A stretch of 64,000 nt of DNA from Charina bottae (taxonomy: Eukaryota > Chordata > Lepidosauria > Squamata > Charinaidae). The stretch is from the NCBI GenBank assembly GCA_023362775.1, contig JALMGJ010000018.1, positions 1,488,001 to 1,552,000 on the forward strand, given 5' to 3'. The notes beneath the pieces were generated by a model. That model did not search any database. It saw only the letters and a list, made by a program, of their open reading frames with translations, and was not told the DNA's origin. Both the position numbers and the translations under genes were made by a program. Positions 54,721 to 64,000 of this stretch are shown one piece after another. Within the stretch, counting starts at the first letter, position 1; the number at the start of each line of letters is the position of its first letter.

Positions 54721-55424
54721 CTACTAATCATAAGAATTTCCCAAGATGACAACAATGAAGTAAAGGATAAATAAAGGATATCAGTAACAATCAGTAAAAA
54801 CCACAAAAGGTTAAAATAGAGATCCCCCTGCGTTCTTCGCCCACCCTCCGACACGAAAAAGTCATTAAAGTTGCGTATGGCTCGCTCCTTGTTAGAGGTG
54901 ATCCAGCGTAGAAGTTCCTGGAATCATAATCACGTGATAACCCATGGTCCTAACCGATTGGGGTGGCCCATAAATTTCATCAATAAGTACATTTCCTGTG
55001 AAGAAGGCTGGAATTATACTTGGGAATACCCCATTCCTTGTGTGAGGACTTTATATTTTTTTTGCCAACCGTGGATTCCATCTGCTCTGCTGTCCTTCAG
55101 AACTGGTCTGGAAGCTTCTCCAACCCATGCAGGACAGAGTGGCTGGAATGGGAAGGGACCCCCTCCTGTCCCCGAGGTCTATTAATTGTCGTAACAGAAC
55201 CCTGAAAAAGAGTCCAAATTTCTCTCTGCCTCTTCTTATACCAAACAGAGTCCAGGTGGAATTATTTTGAGTTTCTTTCTTACATTTTCCTCTTGTTCAG
55301 GGCTGAGTAAACCTTTCTCAAAGTTCTCCCTTAACATCTTTCTCATTCCTTCCCTATTCCCAAGGCCAGCTCTCTACACCAGGGCTGCAAAATACAACAC
55401 TCTCACAGTTGTTTGTTTATTTAC
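54721..55424. other. Intergenic, nothing recognised
   Basis: No repeat or gene recognised. Confidence 0.4.
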
Positions 55425-55850
55425 GGCACTTATTTTATTTTATTTTATTTTATTTTATTTTATTTTATTTTATTTTATTTTATTATTTTATTTTATTTTA
55501 TTTTATTTTATTTATTTTATTTTATTATTTTATATTTTATTTTATTTATTATTTTAATTTAATTTTAATTTTAATTTTAATTTTTATTGTTTTATTTTAT
55601 TTTATTTTATTTTATTTTATTATTTTAATTTAATTTAATTTATTTATTTTATTTTATTTTTTATTTTATTTTATTTTATTTTATTTTATTATTTTATTTT
55701 ATTTTATTTTATTTTATTTTATTTTATTTTATTTTATTTTATTTATTATTTTAATTTAATTTAAATTTTATTTTATTTTTATTTTTTATTGTTTTATTTC
55801 ATTATTTATTTTATTTTATTTTATTTTCTATCCTGCCTTTATTATTTTTA
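55425..55850. repeat. Long (TTTTA)n array
   Basis: About 425 bp composed almost entirely of ttttA pentamers with slips to tta and taattt. This is far longer than the tails of the other LINE copies here. The final 'ctatcctgcctttattattt' and 'aactcaaggtgggga' suggest it grew from a retroposon tail. Confidence 0.9.
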
Positions 55851-55941
55851 TAAATAACTCAAGGTGGGGAACATAATATGTCTCCAGTTCTTCCAAAAAG
55901 AAGAAAGGATCCTGTGGCCAATAGTACCAGCCCCAGTTGCA

Positions 55942-56064
55942 GGAGTGTCTACAGATGGGCCAGGATGATGGCCGTGACCTCATGTTTGAAGCCCCTCCCT
56001 ATTTACATGCATCACAAGATGGGGCCACAATCTTGAATTTTATGACTCCCTTCGCAGGCACCCC
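55942..56064. mobile_element. Palindromic MITE, GTGTCTGCAGGG family, diverged
   Basis: 'ggagtgtctacagatgggcc' and 'aggatgatggccgtgacct' on the left pair loosely with 'gggccacaatcttgaatttt' and 'cgcaggcacccc' on the right. Confidence 0.6.
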
Positions 56065-56664
56065 TTCAGCTGGCTTCAGCCTTCTCTCATCACCCTAAGT
56101 ACCCAGACAAAGTATGTTCTTCCCATCCTTTGCTGTTCTCTGGACAGACTTCTTGGTGTCCCTTTGCCTTGGCTGTGGGAAGAGAGGGCCTGGGACTTTG
56201 GCCTCCAAAGTCCAGTCCTTGCTGTACCACTGGGCAAAATCCTTTGCACATTGTGCTTGAACACAAGTTGGTAATCCCTGTTACGTTTATCTTGCTAACG
56301 TTGGGAGATAAAGCTCTGAAAAGTGCAAGGAAATTTTTAAATAATACACATGAAAACTTAGTTCCTGTCAATATTTCTGTCCATGTCAATTCATACCTAT
56401 GGGCAGCTTTTCAGAAAGTGACGGAGGAGTTTTTTAATTTAACAAATGAATTCAAACCATGAAAGATAGGAGACATATCCAAAGAATATGTTAGTAAAAT
56501 ACAATATTATTAAAATACAAATAAGCAAACATAGGATCTCAAATACCATAGAGATTACATTTTTTCAATGTAACCATTATTTATAGAGTTATGAAATTGT
56601 CATATCACTTTCATAGGAAAAAACTGAGTTTCATGCTAAAGGTACCTGGTTAACATAATATTTA
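56065..56664. other. Intergenic, nothing recognised
   Basis: No feature recognised. It ends with the left copy of the next SINE's target duplication. Confidence 0.4.
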
Positions 56665-57000
56665 AAGGTAAAGGTAAAGGTACCCCCCGCACATTTGTGC
56701 AGTCGTGTCCGACTCTAGGGGCCGGTGCTCATCTCCGTTTGTTAGCCAAAGAGCCAGCGCTGTCCGAAGACGCTTCCACGGTCATGTGGCCGCATGACAC
56801 GCGCGGAACGCTGTTACCTACCCACCGAAGTGGTACCTATTCATCTACTAGCATTTGCATGCTTTCGAATTGCTAGGTTGGCAAGAGCTGGGGCTAGTGC
56901 AGGAGCTCACTCTGCACGCAGGGCTAGGGATTCGAACCTCCAAACTTGCAATCTTCCGATCAACAAGCCTGGCGTCTTACCCGCTGAGCCACCACGCCCC
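56665..57000 (-). mobile_element. Full-length Sauria-type tRNA SINE
   Basis: It runs from the tail 'aaggtaaaggtaaaggtacc' to the head 'cccgctgagccaccacgcc' and is flanked by the perfect 13-bp repeat aacataatattta (56652-56664 and 57001-57013). The B box 'ggattcgaacctcc' is intact. It is the best-defined copy in the window for boundaries. Confidence 0.95.
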
Positions 57001-57071
57001 AACATAATATTTACTCATTAGAATTATAGGCTGTGATGAATTAGATCAACACTAGAAATCTAATCTCTCTA

Positions 57072-57141
57072 AAGCTGGCTGGGGAATTCTGGGAGTTGAA
57101 TTCCACACATCTTAGAGTTGCTAAGGTTGAGAAACACTGCT
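57072..57141. mobile_element. hAT-type MITE, family B, right half only
   Basis: 'agctggctggggaattctgg' through 'taaggttgagaaacactg' is one arm of the palindrome. The left arm is absent. Confidence 0.75.
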
Positions 57142-58439
57142 CTAAAGAGTAAATTTAAATAAATAAAATAAATAATAATTAAATAAATACATGATTTTTT
57201 AAAAAGCCAAATTTGGGGTGTGGAACAAATCCATGCATTAAGTCATGGTCCAAGAATGGCTTGAGAAGTGGAGGACCGATGGCTAAGTCCACTCTTAGCT
57301 TCCTCGGCCTTGGGTCCTGTGTTGCACAGCCATCGGTCCTCCACCTTCTTCTTGCAGAAGATCCAGATGGAAGAGGGTTGGAATCCTAGAACTGAAAGGG
57401 TCTCCTTGAACCCTCTGCTCAGGGCAGGAATCCAAACTAAAGCATCCCTGAGAGATGAATTTCCAGGCTCTTCTTGAACAAGGAGAACAGCCTGAAGCTT
57501 AATGGAGGGCAGCTTTCAGTCTCCCCGCTGGAGGAGCAAGAGGGATCGCAATGTAAGGTTATGTAAGCAAAGTCCTTGGTGGAATGTGAGGCATCAACCA
57601 AGGGTGAGCCCTCTGGGGAGGGCAGCCCACGGAGCTGGAGGGAATCGGGGAAGGGGCCACGTGTCTGAGTGCAGGAGAGGAGCAGGTTGTGCAATTTAAA
57701 AGGCACCCAAGATAAACAAGTCAAAGGGAGAGACAGGTTGGTGGTGAATGAAAGCCAGGTTCAAAGGAGCGACGGGAAGAATAGCTTATAAAATCTGAAA
57801 AGGGAACGGGCTGCAAGCCGGAGATGGAGTTTTTCACGGGATTTAGGCCCAGAGGAGCCCTTTCCTGTACCTGGGCTGTAATGGTTGGCGATGGAGAAGC
57901 AGGGCCCCCTTCCCTTTCTCTTCCCCCATATTGCTGGAGAGGGATAATACAGCACCCTCATCTCATTCATGCCATTGTTTTCTCTGAAAAGAAGTGGGGA
58001 AGACCACAACCAAGGGAAAGATGAAGACCTCATTTGCAAGTTACGGGCAGAGAGGGTGAGAATTGCACTGCAGGCTTTCCCCATCCCAATGTGGACACTG
58101 TCCGAGGAACGCTGGGTTAGTCTATGGTGGCCAAAAAGTCTGAAGGACTTAGCTTTTCCAACTAAGACATTTTATTTGAAAGCTTAAGCTTTTGTGCACA
58201 GCAGCTCACTTCATCAGATGCTTGGAGTGGCCGCTAGAGGGATGTTGGATTTAAATTGGGGTGGGGGGAAGGGAGAGGAAGACAGATTGGTTATGCAGAC
58301 GCAGGTTAGGTATGAGACCGATCACAAGCAAAGTCTCTTTCCAATTAACAAGTGTGCTAAAACCCATTGTGTTTGCTGAGGCCTTCTGAAATTGCCTGAA
58401 ACTTTTTGATGTATGGTAGGTGAGTTTGATGTACGGTAT
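57142..58439. other. Intergenic; possible CR1 fragment near 57378
   Basis: 'ttggaatcctagaactgaaa' and 'gggcaggaatccaaactaaa' around 57378-57445 may be a diverged CR1 end. Around 58170-58220 'cttaagcttttgtgcacagc' and 'agctcacttcatcagatgct' resemble a common reptilian repeat, but I cannot bound it. Confidence 0.35.
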
Positions 58440-58766
58440 GGGGGCGTGGTGGCTCAGCGGGTAAGACGCCAGGCTTGTCGATCGGAAGATCGCAAGTTCG
58501 GAGGTTCGAATCCCTAGCCCTGCATGCAGAGTGAGCTCCCGCACTAGCTCCAGCTCTTGCCAACCTAGCAATTCGAAAGCATGCAAATGCAAGTAGGTTA
58601 ATAGGTACCACTTCGGTGGGATGGTAACAGCGTTCCGCGTGCCTCATGCCGGCCACATGACCGTGGAAGCGTCTTCTGGCTCTTCGGCTGACAAACGGAG
58701 ATGAGCACCGGCCCCTAGAGTCGGACACGACTGCACAAATGTGCGGGGGGAACCTTTACCTTTTTA
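58440..58766 (+). mobile_element. Sauria-type tRNA SINE, nearly full length
   Basis: Head 'gggggcgtggtggctcagcg' (A box), B box 'ggaggttcgaatccctag', body 'ggtaccacttcggtggga' and tail 'ggaacctttaccttttt'. A short deletion removes part of 'cttcggacagcgctggctc'. No clean flanking repeat was found. Confidence 0.92.
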
Positions 58767-59407
58767 TGTGAGTTTAGCAATCTCTCGCTCAATGGTGCTG
58801 TTAAAACCCCACTTTTCTAAAAGTCAGTTTGCGGTCTGCTATGGAGTGTCCTGGGAGATTGAAATGCCGTGATATTACTTTGTTTTGAGCCTGATGTCAA
58901 ACATGTGTCCATTAATTCTTTTGCACAAAGGCTGTCCTGAATCCAGAGGGGCATTGCTGGCAGATGATGGTGTATCTCACATTAGAGGAACAGCATGTGA
59001 AGGTGCCTCTAACGTTGTCGGGGCCTGTGAGGGTGCTGTTGGTATAGATGTCGGGCAACGTAGACACCTGGGTTTGCTGCAGAGTCTGGTTCCCATGTTA
59101 GCATCATTGTCCTGTCCTCTCTTTTTGCTTGTGAGAATCTGCATCAGGTTGGGTGGTTGTCTGTATGCAAGTGAAGACCTGCCATCCGGTGCCTGAGAAA
59201 GTGCAGTGTCGTTGTCCAGAATAGGCTGTAGTTTATTAATCATGTGTTTGAGTGGTTTGAGCTATGAGCTGTAGGTGACATCCAGATGTAGGCATTATTT
59301 AAGTAAATGTGTGAAGCAGGGCTTCACTGCGGCTGTTCTAGATTTCCAGCTCCACCTTCTCTGCAAAAAGTGCAGAACTCAAAAGCTGCCAGTATCTCCT
59401 GAAAGCA
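58767..59407. other. Intergenic, nothing recognised
   Basis: No repeat or gene recognised in this interval. Confidence 0.4.
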
Positions 59408-59516
59408 GGGGTGTCCATGGTGTGTGTGTGTGTGAGATAAGTCAAGGGGGTGGCTGCAACCACACAATCAACTCTCCCTACCTTTTTTATGTGCATCACA
59501 CGTATTCAAGGCATGA
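59408..59516. mobile_element. Palindromic MITE fragment, GTGTCTGCAGGG family
   Basis: 'ggggtgtccatggtgtgtgt' and 'gtcaagggggtggctgcaac' resemble the left half of the family. 'tttttatgtgcatcacacgt' is the usual centre. The right arm is not seen. Confidence 0.45.
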
Positions 59517-61762
59517 TCATGAATTGGGTCAGTTCTTAAAGCATCCAAAGATGCAACTTGATCAGGTGGAAAAATCCACTGTTCTGCTCAGCAACCTGAT
59601 TACTGGCTTGACAGTGGTAGTTCAGCAGCCAAAATGTCCTGTTTGGGGCACTGAGATGCTAATTTTGTGCCTGAATGCAATGCATTTGGAATGCCCCTGT
59701 GGTTCCAGATGTTAACATCATTAATGCGGCATGCACGCCAAGCAGCTCATGTGCTGGGCTGCTCTGACAAACTTGACCTCTGAATAGCACAAGGAGGGTT
59801 GAGACAGTGTCTTGTAGGTTTATTTTGGTGACTTTTGTTTTTTAGCTTTTCCTTGCTTCTACTCATTTGCTGCCAGCCAATCCCGTCCTTTTACAATATT
59901 AACAAGTGAATCCCCATACCCTCTTTACAGCTCTTTCATCTGGGACTGGAAAGACTTTCCTCTGAATTAAGAGAAAAACAGGGAAATGATCTGGATGGGC
60001 ATTGCACTTCTCTGCTGCTCAACCTTCTAAAAATAAATGGGAAACAAAAGACAAATTCCTCTTGTGCACTCGTAAAAATTCAAGGAATTGCTTGAAAGAG
60101 CTGGGTCATTTGAACGAAACTTTCTGCAGGATGATGATGATGATGGCCATAATAGAAATTCTTAGAATCTTTGGGTAACTTCCGCTAGCCAGACTGGTTT
60201 GGTCTTACGTAAGGCAAATAAATAAAGCAACATCATCTCTAAAATTGCCAGACATCTCTCCTTCACTCTCTGCCCCTTCACCTAACACTGCCTAACCGGC
60301 TTGCTTTTATATTGCTTGGCCTTGAGTTAGAACAGAGACCACCAGCGTGAAAAAAATCTGAGCCGTTCTGCATGCCTTTCGAATGGGGGAGGACCGGGGA
60401 ACCAAGTTTGCAAATGTTTTGCTGAGAAGGTCATGCATTAAGCCAAGCACTGAAAGGTAAAATGATAAATAGTGAGGTCATCCTTTGTAGAATTGCTGTC
60501 CAGGTGGTGAAGAGCTGGAGGTCTGAGAGTTGGGGGGGGGGGGGGGGAAGGACGGAAGGGAGAGGGAGAGGAGTAACTTCCTCTTACATTATGGCCACTT
60601 TTATCATTTGTCCTTTCTCTTAATAGCTTAGTTCAAAATCTCTAAGCGAGCTTTGACATAAGCGATAACTTTAATCAGCAAATTGCATGGTCCTCTGGAA
60701 AATTGGCAGTGACGGTGATGGTGGTTTGTTTGAGGGTCCCCCCCCCTCCCAGGGAGCCCACCACTCTCAATTAGATATTTCACAGCTCTGCTACAACTTT
60801 GCTCTGCCTGTGCTGCTCCTTGCCCATAGATATGCCCCTGGCAGCTCAGATGACATCCCGTACATGTCACGAAAGCGTCTCTGGCCACTGCAAATGTGTA
60901 TCCCTGTCTATTTGTTACTCTTTCCTGTGCCCGGACACAGTGGGGCTGTAACTACTACTTCACTCTTAGTGGCCACTTAAACAGGGAAGAAAAGGAATAC
61001 TTGCCAGCGGTGTGTGTGTGTGTGTGTGTGTCTGCTTTGCCTGATGGGGGGGGGGGGGAGTGTGTTGAAAAAATAAAGATAGCAGCCATGGTTATGCAAT
61101 GGAAGCCCCCCCCTTCCATGTGCCTTACATGTGCTGAGGGAGTTAAGGAGTTTTGAGGATCACCTTTTTAGGGTCTTCAAATTGGCCAGTGCTGTCGTCC
61201 CCCCCCCTCCCACCCCCCACCCTTTCAACTAAACAAACAGCCGTGTGTGTTCTGGTAAAGTGGTGATGCTAACAATGGTGCTTGCTTAAGGCGATAGGAT
61301 CTGGAGAACAGAGATCAATCTTAGCTGAAATCCATCACTGGCCTGTTTGCCTGGCCCATACAGGGTGGCTCGAGTGTCACGCAAATGCCAACATTCAGTT
61401 TACAAATGAACCCCAAAGGGGAGAGTTTTAGCAGATTGTGCCACAGTTGATGTTCTTTTATTGCTGCTCTGGGGTAACAACATTAACAACCACAGAAATG
61501 GAAAGTGCCAGCCTCCCAGCCTGCCTGGGTCTCCGGCTGAAATTAGGCTGGGTGAATTGGCCAGGAAGGGGATCGCTTGGACAGCGGTTTTTAAAAATTA
61601 TTCTAATCAGACTTTCCACAACAGTTTGTAGTTTAAAAAAAATCACTCTAACTAGCATCTATTTCCAAAATGTAAATTAAACACTAAGAATTGAGTGGTG
61701 TATCTATCAGCGTAAGAGCTTTCAGGCACAGCCTACTTGTATTTGAATAGACAACCATATTA
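59517..61762. other. Mostly unique intergenic sequence
   Basis: 2.2 kb with few recognisable repeats. A run of 16 G lies at 60532-60547, a (TG)n at 61010-61031 and a G run at about 61046-61057. The complex, repeat-poor sequence at 59.8-60.5 and 60.6-60.9 kb could contain conserved non-coding elements, but there is no direct evidence here. Confidence 0.4.
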
Positions 61763-61915
61763 TCAGGTATCAAAAAATCAAAGATGATGGCAGTCAACCC
61801 ACAATGAAATCCTCATTCCATTTTTTGTGCATTGCATGTATGATATATGTAAAAAGTTTTGTAGTTGCAGTGGTGGCCGCCATCTTGACTTTTTTGACTG
61901 CCCTCCCAAGACACC
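61763..61915. mobile_element. Palindromic MITE, GTGTCTGCAGGG family
   Basis: Left 'tatcaaaaaatcaaagatga', right 'ggtggccgccatcttgactt' and 'ctcccaagacacc', with the family centre 'tttttgtgcattgcatgtat' between. Confidence 0.6.
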
Positions 61916-62263
61916 TATATAGGTTATGGTGTATTACTGGGGAACCAAACATGTTACCAAGATGGAACAAACTTTTCTTTTGCCAAATCTAATTCTTGAG
62001 ATAGTGCCCAACTCAGTAGCACTGACAGCTACCAATACTGAATGTTGTTAAATCAGAAGATCTTTATTTATTTGATTCTATTATTAATTTGGTTTGGATG
62101 CATAATAGCCCACACTCTAGCCAGCATTCCCGAAGAAATTAAAATCCAGAATAAATGTGTGAAATTTCGGATTCTAACAAAATCAGTCCCGGGGCTATTT
62201 AGCATTGTGGTAGAGAAAGGAAAAGTCCTGGGATGAAAACAGCAACAACAACAATCATCATGC
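61916..62263. other. Intergenic spacer
   Basis: Between two members of the palindromic MITE family. Nothing else recognised. Confidence 0.4.
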
Positions 62264-62447
62264 CGGGATGTCTGCAGATGTGATCAGAAAAAGTCAAGAT
62301 GGTGGCCACAATGGTGCCATTGAATCTCTGCCTGCTTTCTATGCGCATGGCACATACATGCATGACAGGCATCAAAAACAGGTGGAGCTTCGATGGTACC
62401 ATCGTGGTGGCCATCCTGACTTTTTTGACCACATCTGCAGACACCCT
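62264..62447. mobile_element. Palindromic MITE, GTGTCTGCAGGG family, complete
   Basis: Ends gggatgtctgcagatgtg and cacatctgcagacaccc are inverted. The arms 'aaaaagtcaagatggtggcc' and 'ggtggccatcctgacttttt' follow. The centre contains 'ctttctatgcgcatggcaca' and 'aacaggtggagcttcgatgg'. At 184 bp this is the longest copy and probably nearest the ancestral form. Confidence 0.8.
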
Positions 62448-63179
62448 TGCACCTGTGCTTTGCAGGCCTTTATGGAAAGAGAATTCCAGCCCTTCCGTGC
62501 TTAGCCCCACTGAACAGAGGCTTTCCCCCCGAGGAAAATACGGTCTCTATTATTGCTCTGCTGTGTTTGCAATCACATACCCACGGCATGACTCTGCTAG
62601 GAGTTGTGCTTGGCTGTAGCAGTTCAGCAAAGACCCATTTCTTTCGCCAAGAAGGCTCTGAAAGTCAATGATTCTATTATGTGTATTTTCACTTATTTGA
62701 TCTTCTCTTTTGTGTATTTATGTTTTTAATGTTTTTTTTAAAAATGTAAGCTGGCTTGAAGGCTGGATTTCAACAGAAAAGGAGTGTATAAACCAATGAA
62801 AGGAATTAAATGATTCAGTGCTGGAAGTATACCTTAAATATCTCCTCTAAATGTCATCTGTCGCAAAGATCAGTATGGTATAGATTAGGGATAAAAGCAG
62901 GTTCCAGTCTCTACTCACTTCTGGCACTGACAGAGTAACTTTCAGCTGTTTGCTTGCTATATTTTAGCTAGTCCTACCTCACAGGCCTGTTGTGACGACA
63001 AAATGGCAGCTCATGGGAAGCATTAAGCTTCTTAGACAAACTTTAGGAAAGCCCATTTCTTCAATACTTTGATTCACAAGACTGAGAAGACTCTAGCAAA
63101 AGAACTACAGTTCTAACATTTTACACAATTCTGACATTTTTCTCCATTGGGGGATATCACAGTAACCCTTCCTTCCTCT
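62448..63179. other. Intergenic, nothing recognised
   Basis: No gene or repeat recognised. Confidence 0.4.
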
Positions 63180-63486
63180 ATATCTCCCCTCCCTCCCTCC
63201 CTCCCTCCCTCCCCTCTCTCTCTCCTTCCTTCCTTCCTTCCTTCCTTCCTTCCTTCCTTCCTTCCTTCCTTCCTTCCTTCCTTCCTTCCTTCCTTCCCTC
63301 CATCCCCATCCCTCCACCCCTCCTCCCATTCCTTCCCTCCCATTCCTTCCCTCCCTCTCTTTCCCTCCCTCGCTTTCCCTCCCTCTCCTTCCCTCCCTTT
63401 CCTTCCTTCCTTCCTTCCTTCCTTCCTTCCTTCCTTCCTTCCTTCCTTCCTTCCTTCCTTCCTTCCTTCCTTCCTTCCTTCCTTTT
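63180..63486. repeat. Pyrimidine microsatellite (CCCT/CCTT)n, ~300 bp
   Basis: About 300 bp almost purely C/T with two long ccttcctt blocks separated by ccctcc-type sequence. The long open frames over it on both strands are repeat artefacts. Confidence 0.93.
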
Positions 63487-64000
63487 CTATTTTACTTTCC
63501 TCTTCTCCTTCTTTTCGTGCAAACGCAAAGGAGCCCACCCTGAACCAGACATTGGGAGTCTACAGCATGGTGTTTTTTGGAAACAGGCCCAGACTTTTAC
63601 CTATCTTTTCAGCTATTCACGTGGTTTTTATTTTCCCAGCTGGGCTTCCTTTGATACGCCACAGCCCGCCACGACCCCTTCCGCCAGGACTCATTAATGC
63701 GAGGAGTGACCAGAATTTCACCAAATACAAAGCACTGAATGGGAAACAGTTGCTGGCCCAGTTTGATGAGCAAGAGGATCGGACAATGGAGGGTGTGAAA
63801 AAAATCTGCCAGGGACGAGGGTAATACAGGGAGTGGGAAGAGACAGACAGCTCCTTCTGCGACCTTTCCCGAGAGCCAAGCAGAAGCTGCCACGCAAACT
63901 CACAACCCAATGTGATGCCTTTTGTTCGGTGCAGACTAAACTTTCCGTGTATTGTTTGGCTTTCAGTCTGTTTTTTTTAATTTTGATAGTTTCCACCCTT
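63487..64000. other. Intergenic, right edge
   Basis: No gene recognised up to the window edge. Confidence 0.4.

Noticed and set aside
63113..63824. Long frames over the pyrimidine repeat on both strands
   Set aside because: The translations are poly(PSL) or poly(EGRK) repeats generated by the CCTT microsatellite.

Overview
The window is nuclear DNA from an amniote, most likely a squamate reptile (lizard or snake). The evidence is five copies of a tRNA-derived SINE of the Sauria-SINE type with a BovB-like tail, CR1 and CR1/L2-type LINE 3' ends, L1 and RTE-clade fragments, and many short hAT-type non-autonomous DNA transposons. I cannot name the species.

The only protein-coding gene I can support is FGF16, on the minus strand. 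Exon 1 (15689-15956) and exon 2 (1988-2091) join in frame through GT/AG splice sites across a 13.6 kb intron. Exon 3 is not in the window and should lie beyond the left edge. Exon 1 sits in a CpG island (about 14.9-17.2 kb) with a TATA box at 16098-16104 and a 21-codon upstream ORF in the leader.

From about 17.2 kb to the right edge I see no intact host gene. This is the 5' intergenic flank of FGF16 and is filled with transposable elements. At 17.4-19.4 kb there are LINE and SINE copies. From 21.8 to 34.2 kb L1 ORF2 debris is interrupted by an RTE-like LINE, a 1.7 kb retroposon carrying an ORF1-like reading frame, LINE tails, a Gypsy-type gag remnant and a chimeric SINE. At 35.6-40.2 kb there are clustered hAT MITEs, one amplified into an exact 47-bp array and another split by a LINE cassette. 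From 42.8 to 62.4 kb there are more hAT MITEs, a palindromic MITE family, a fold-back element, CR1 ends and long simple-sequence tracts.

Two themes stand out. First, several elements from unrelated families carry internal tandem arrays (39, 47, about 58 and about 101 bp periods) while most keep their original target-site duplications, so amplification was confined inside the element boundaries. Second, fold-back structure recurs: a palindromic MITE family of seven or more copies, a fold-back element whose loop lies in opposite orientation in its two copies, and inverted templated duplications inside dead retroelements. All element boundaries, repeat periods and target-site duplications were read by eye from the sequence. 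Family names rest on recalled motifs, not on a database search.
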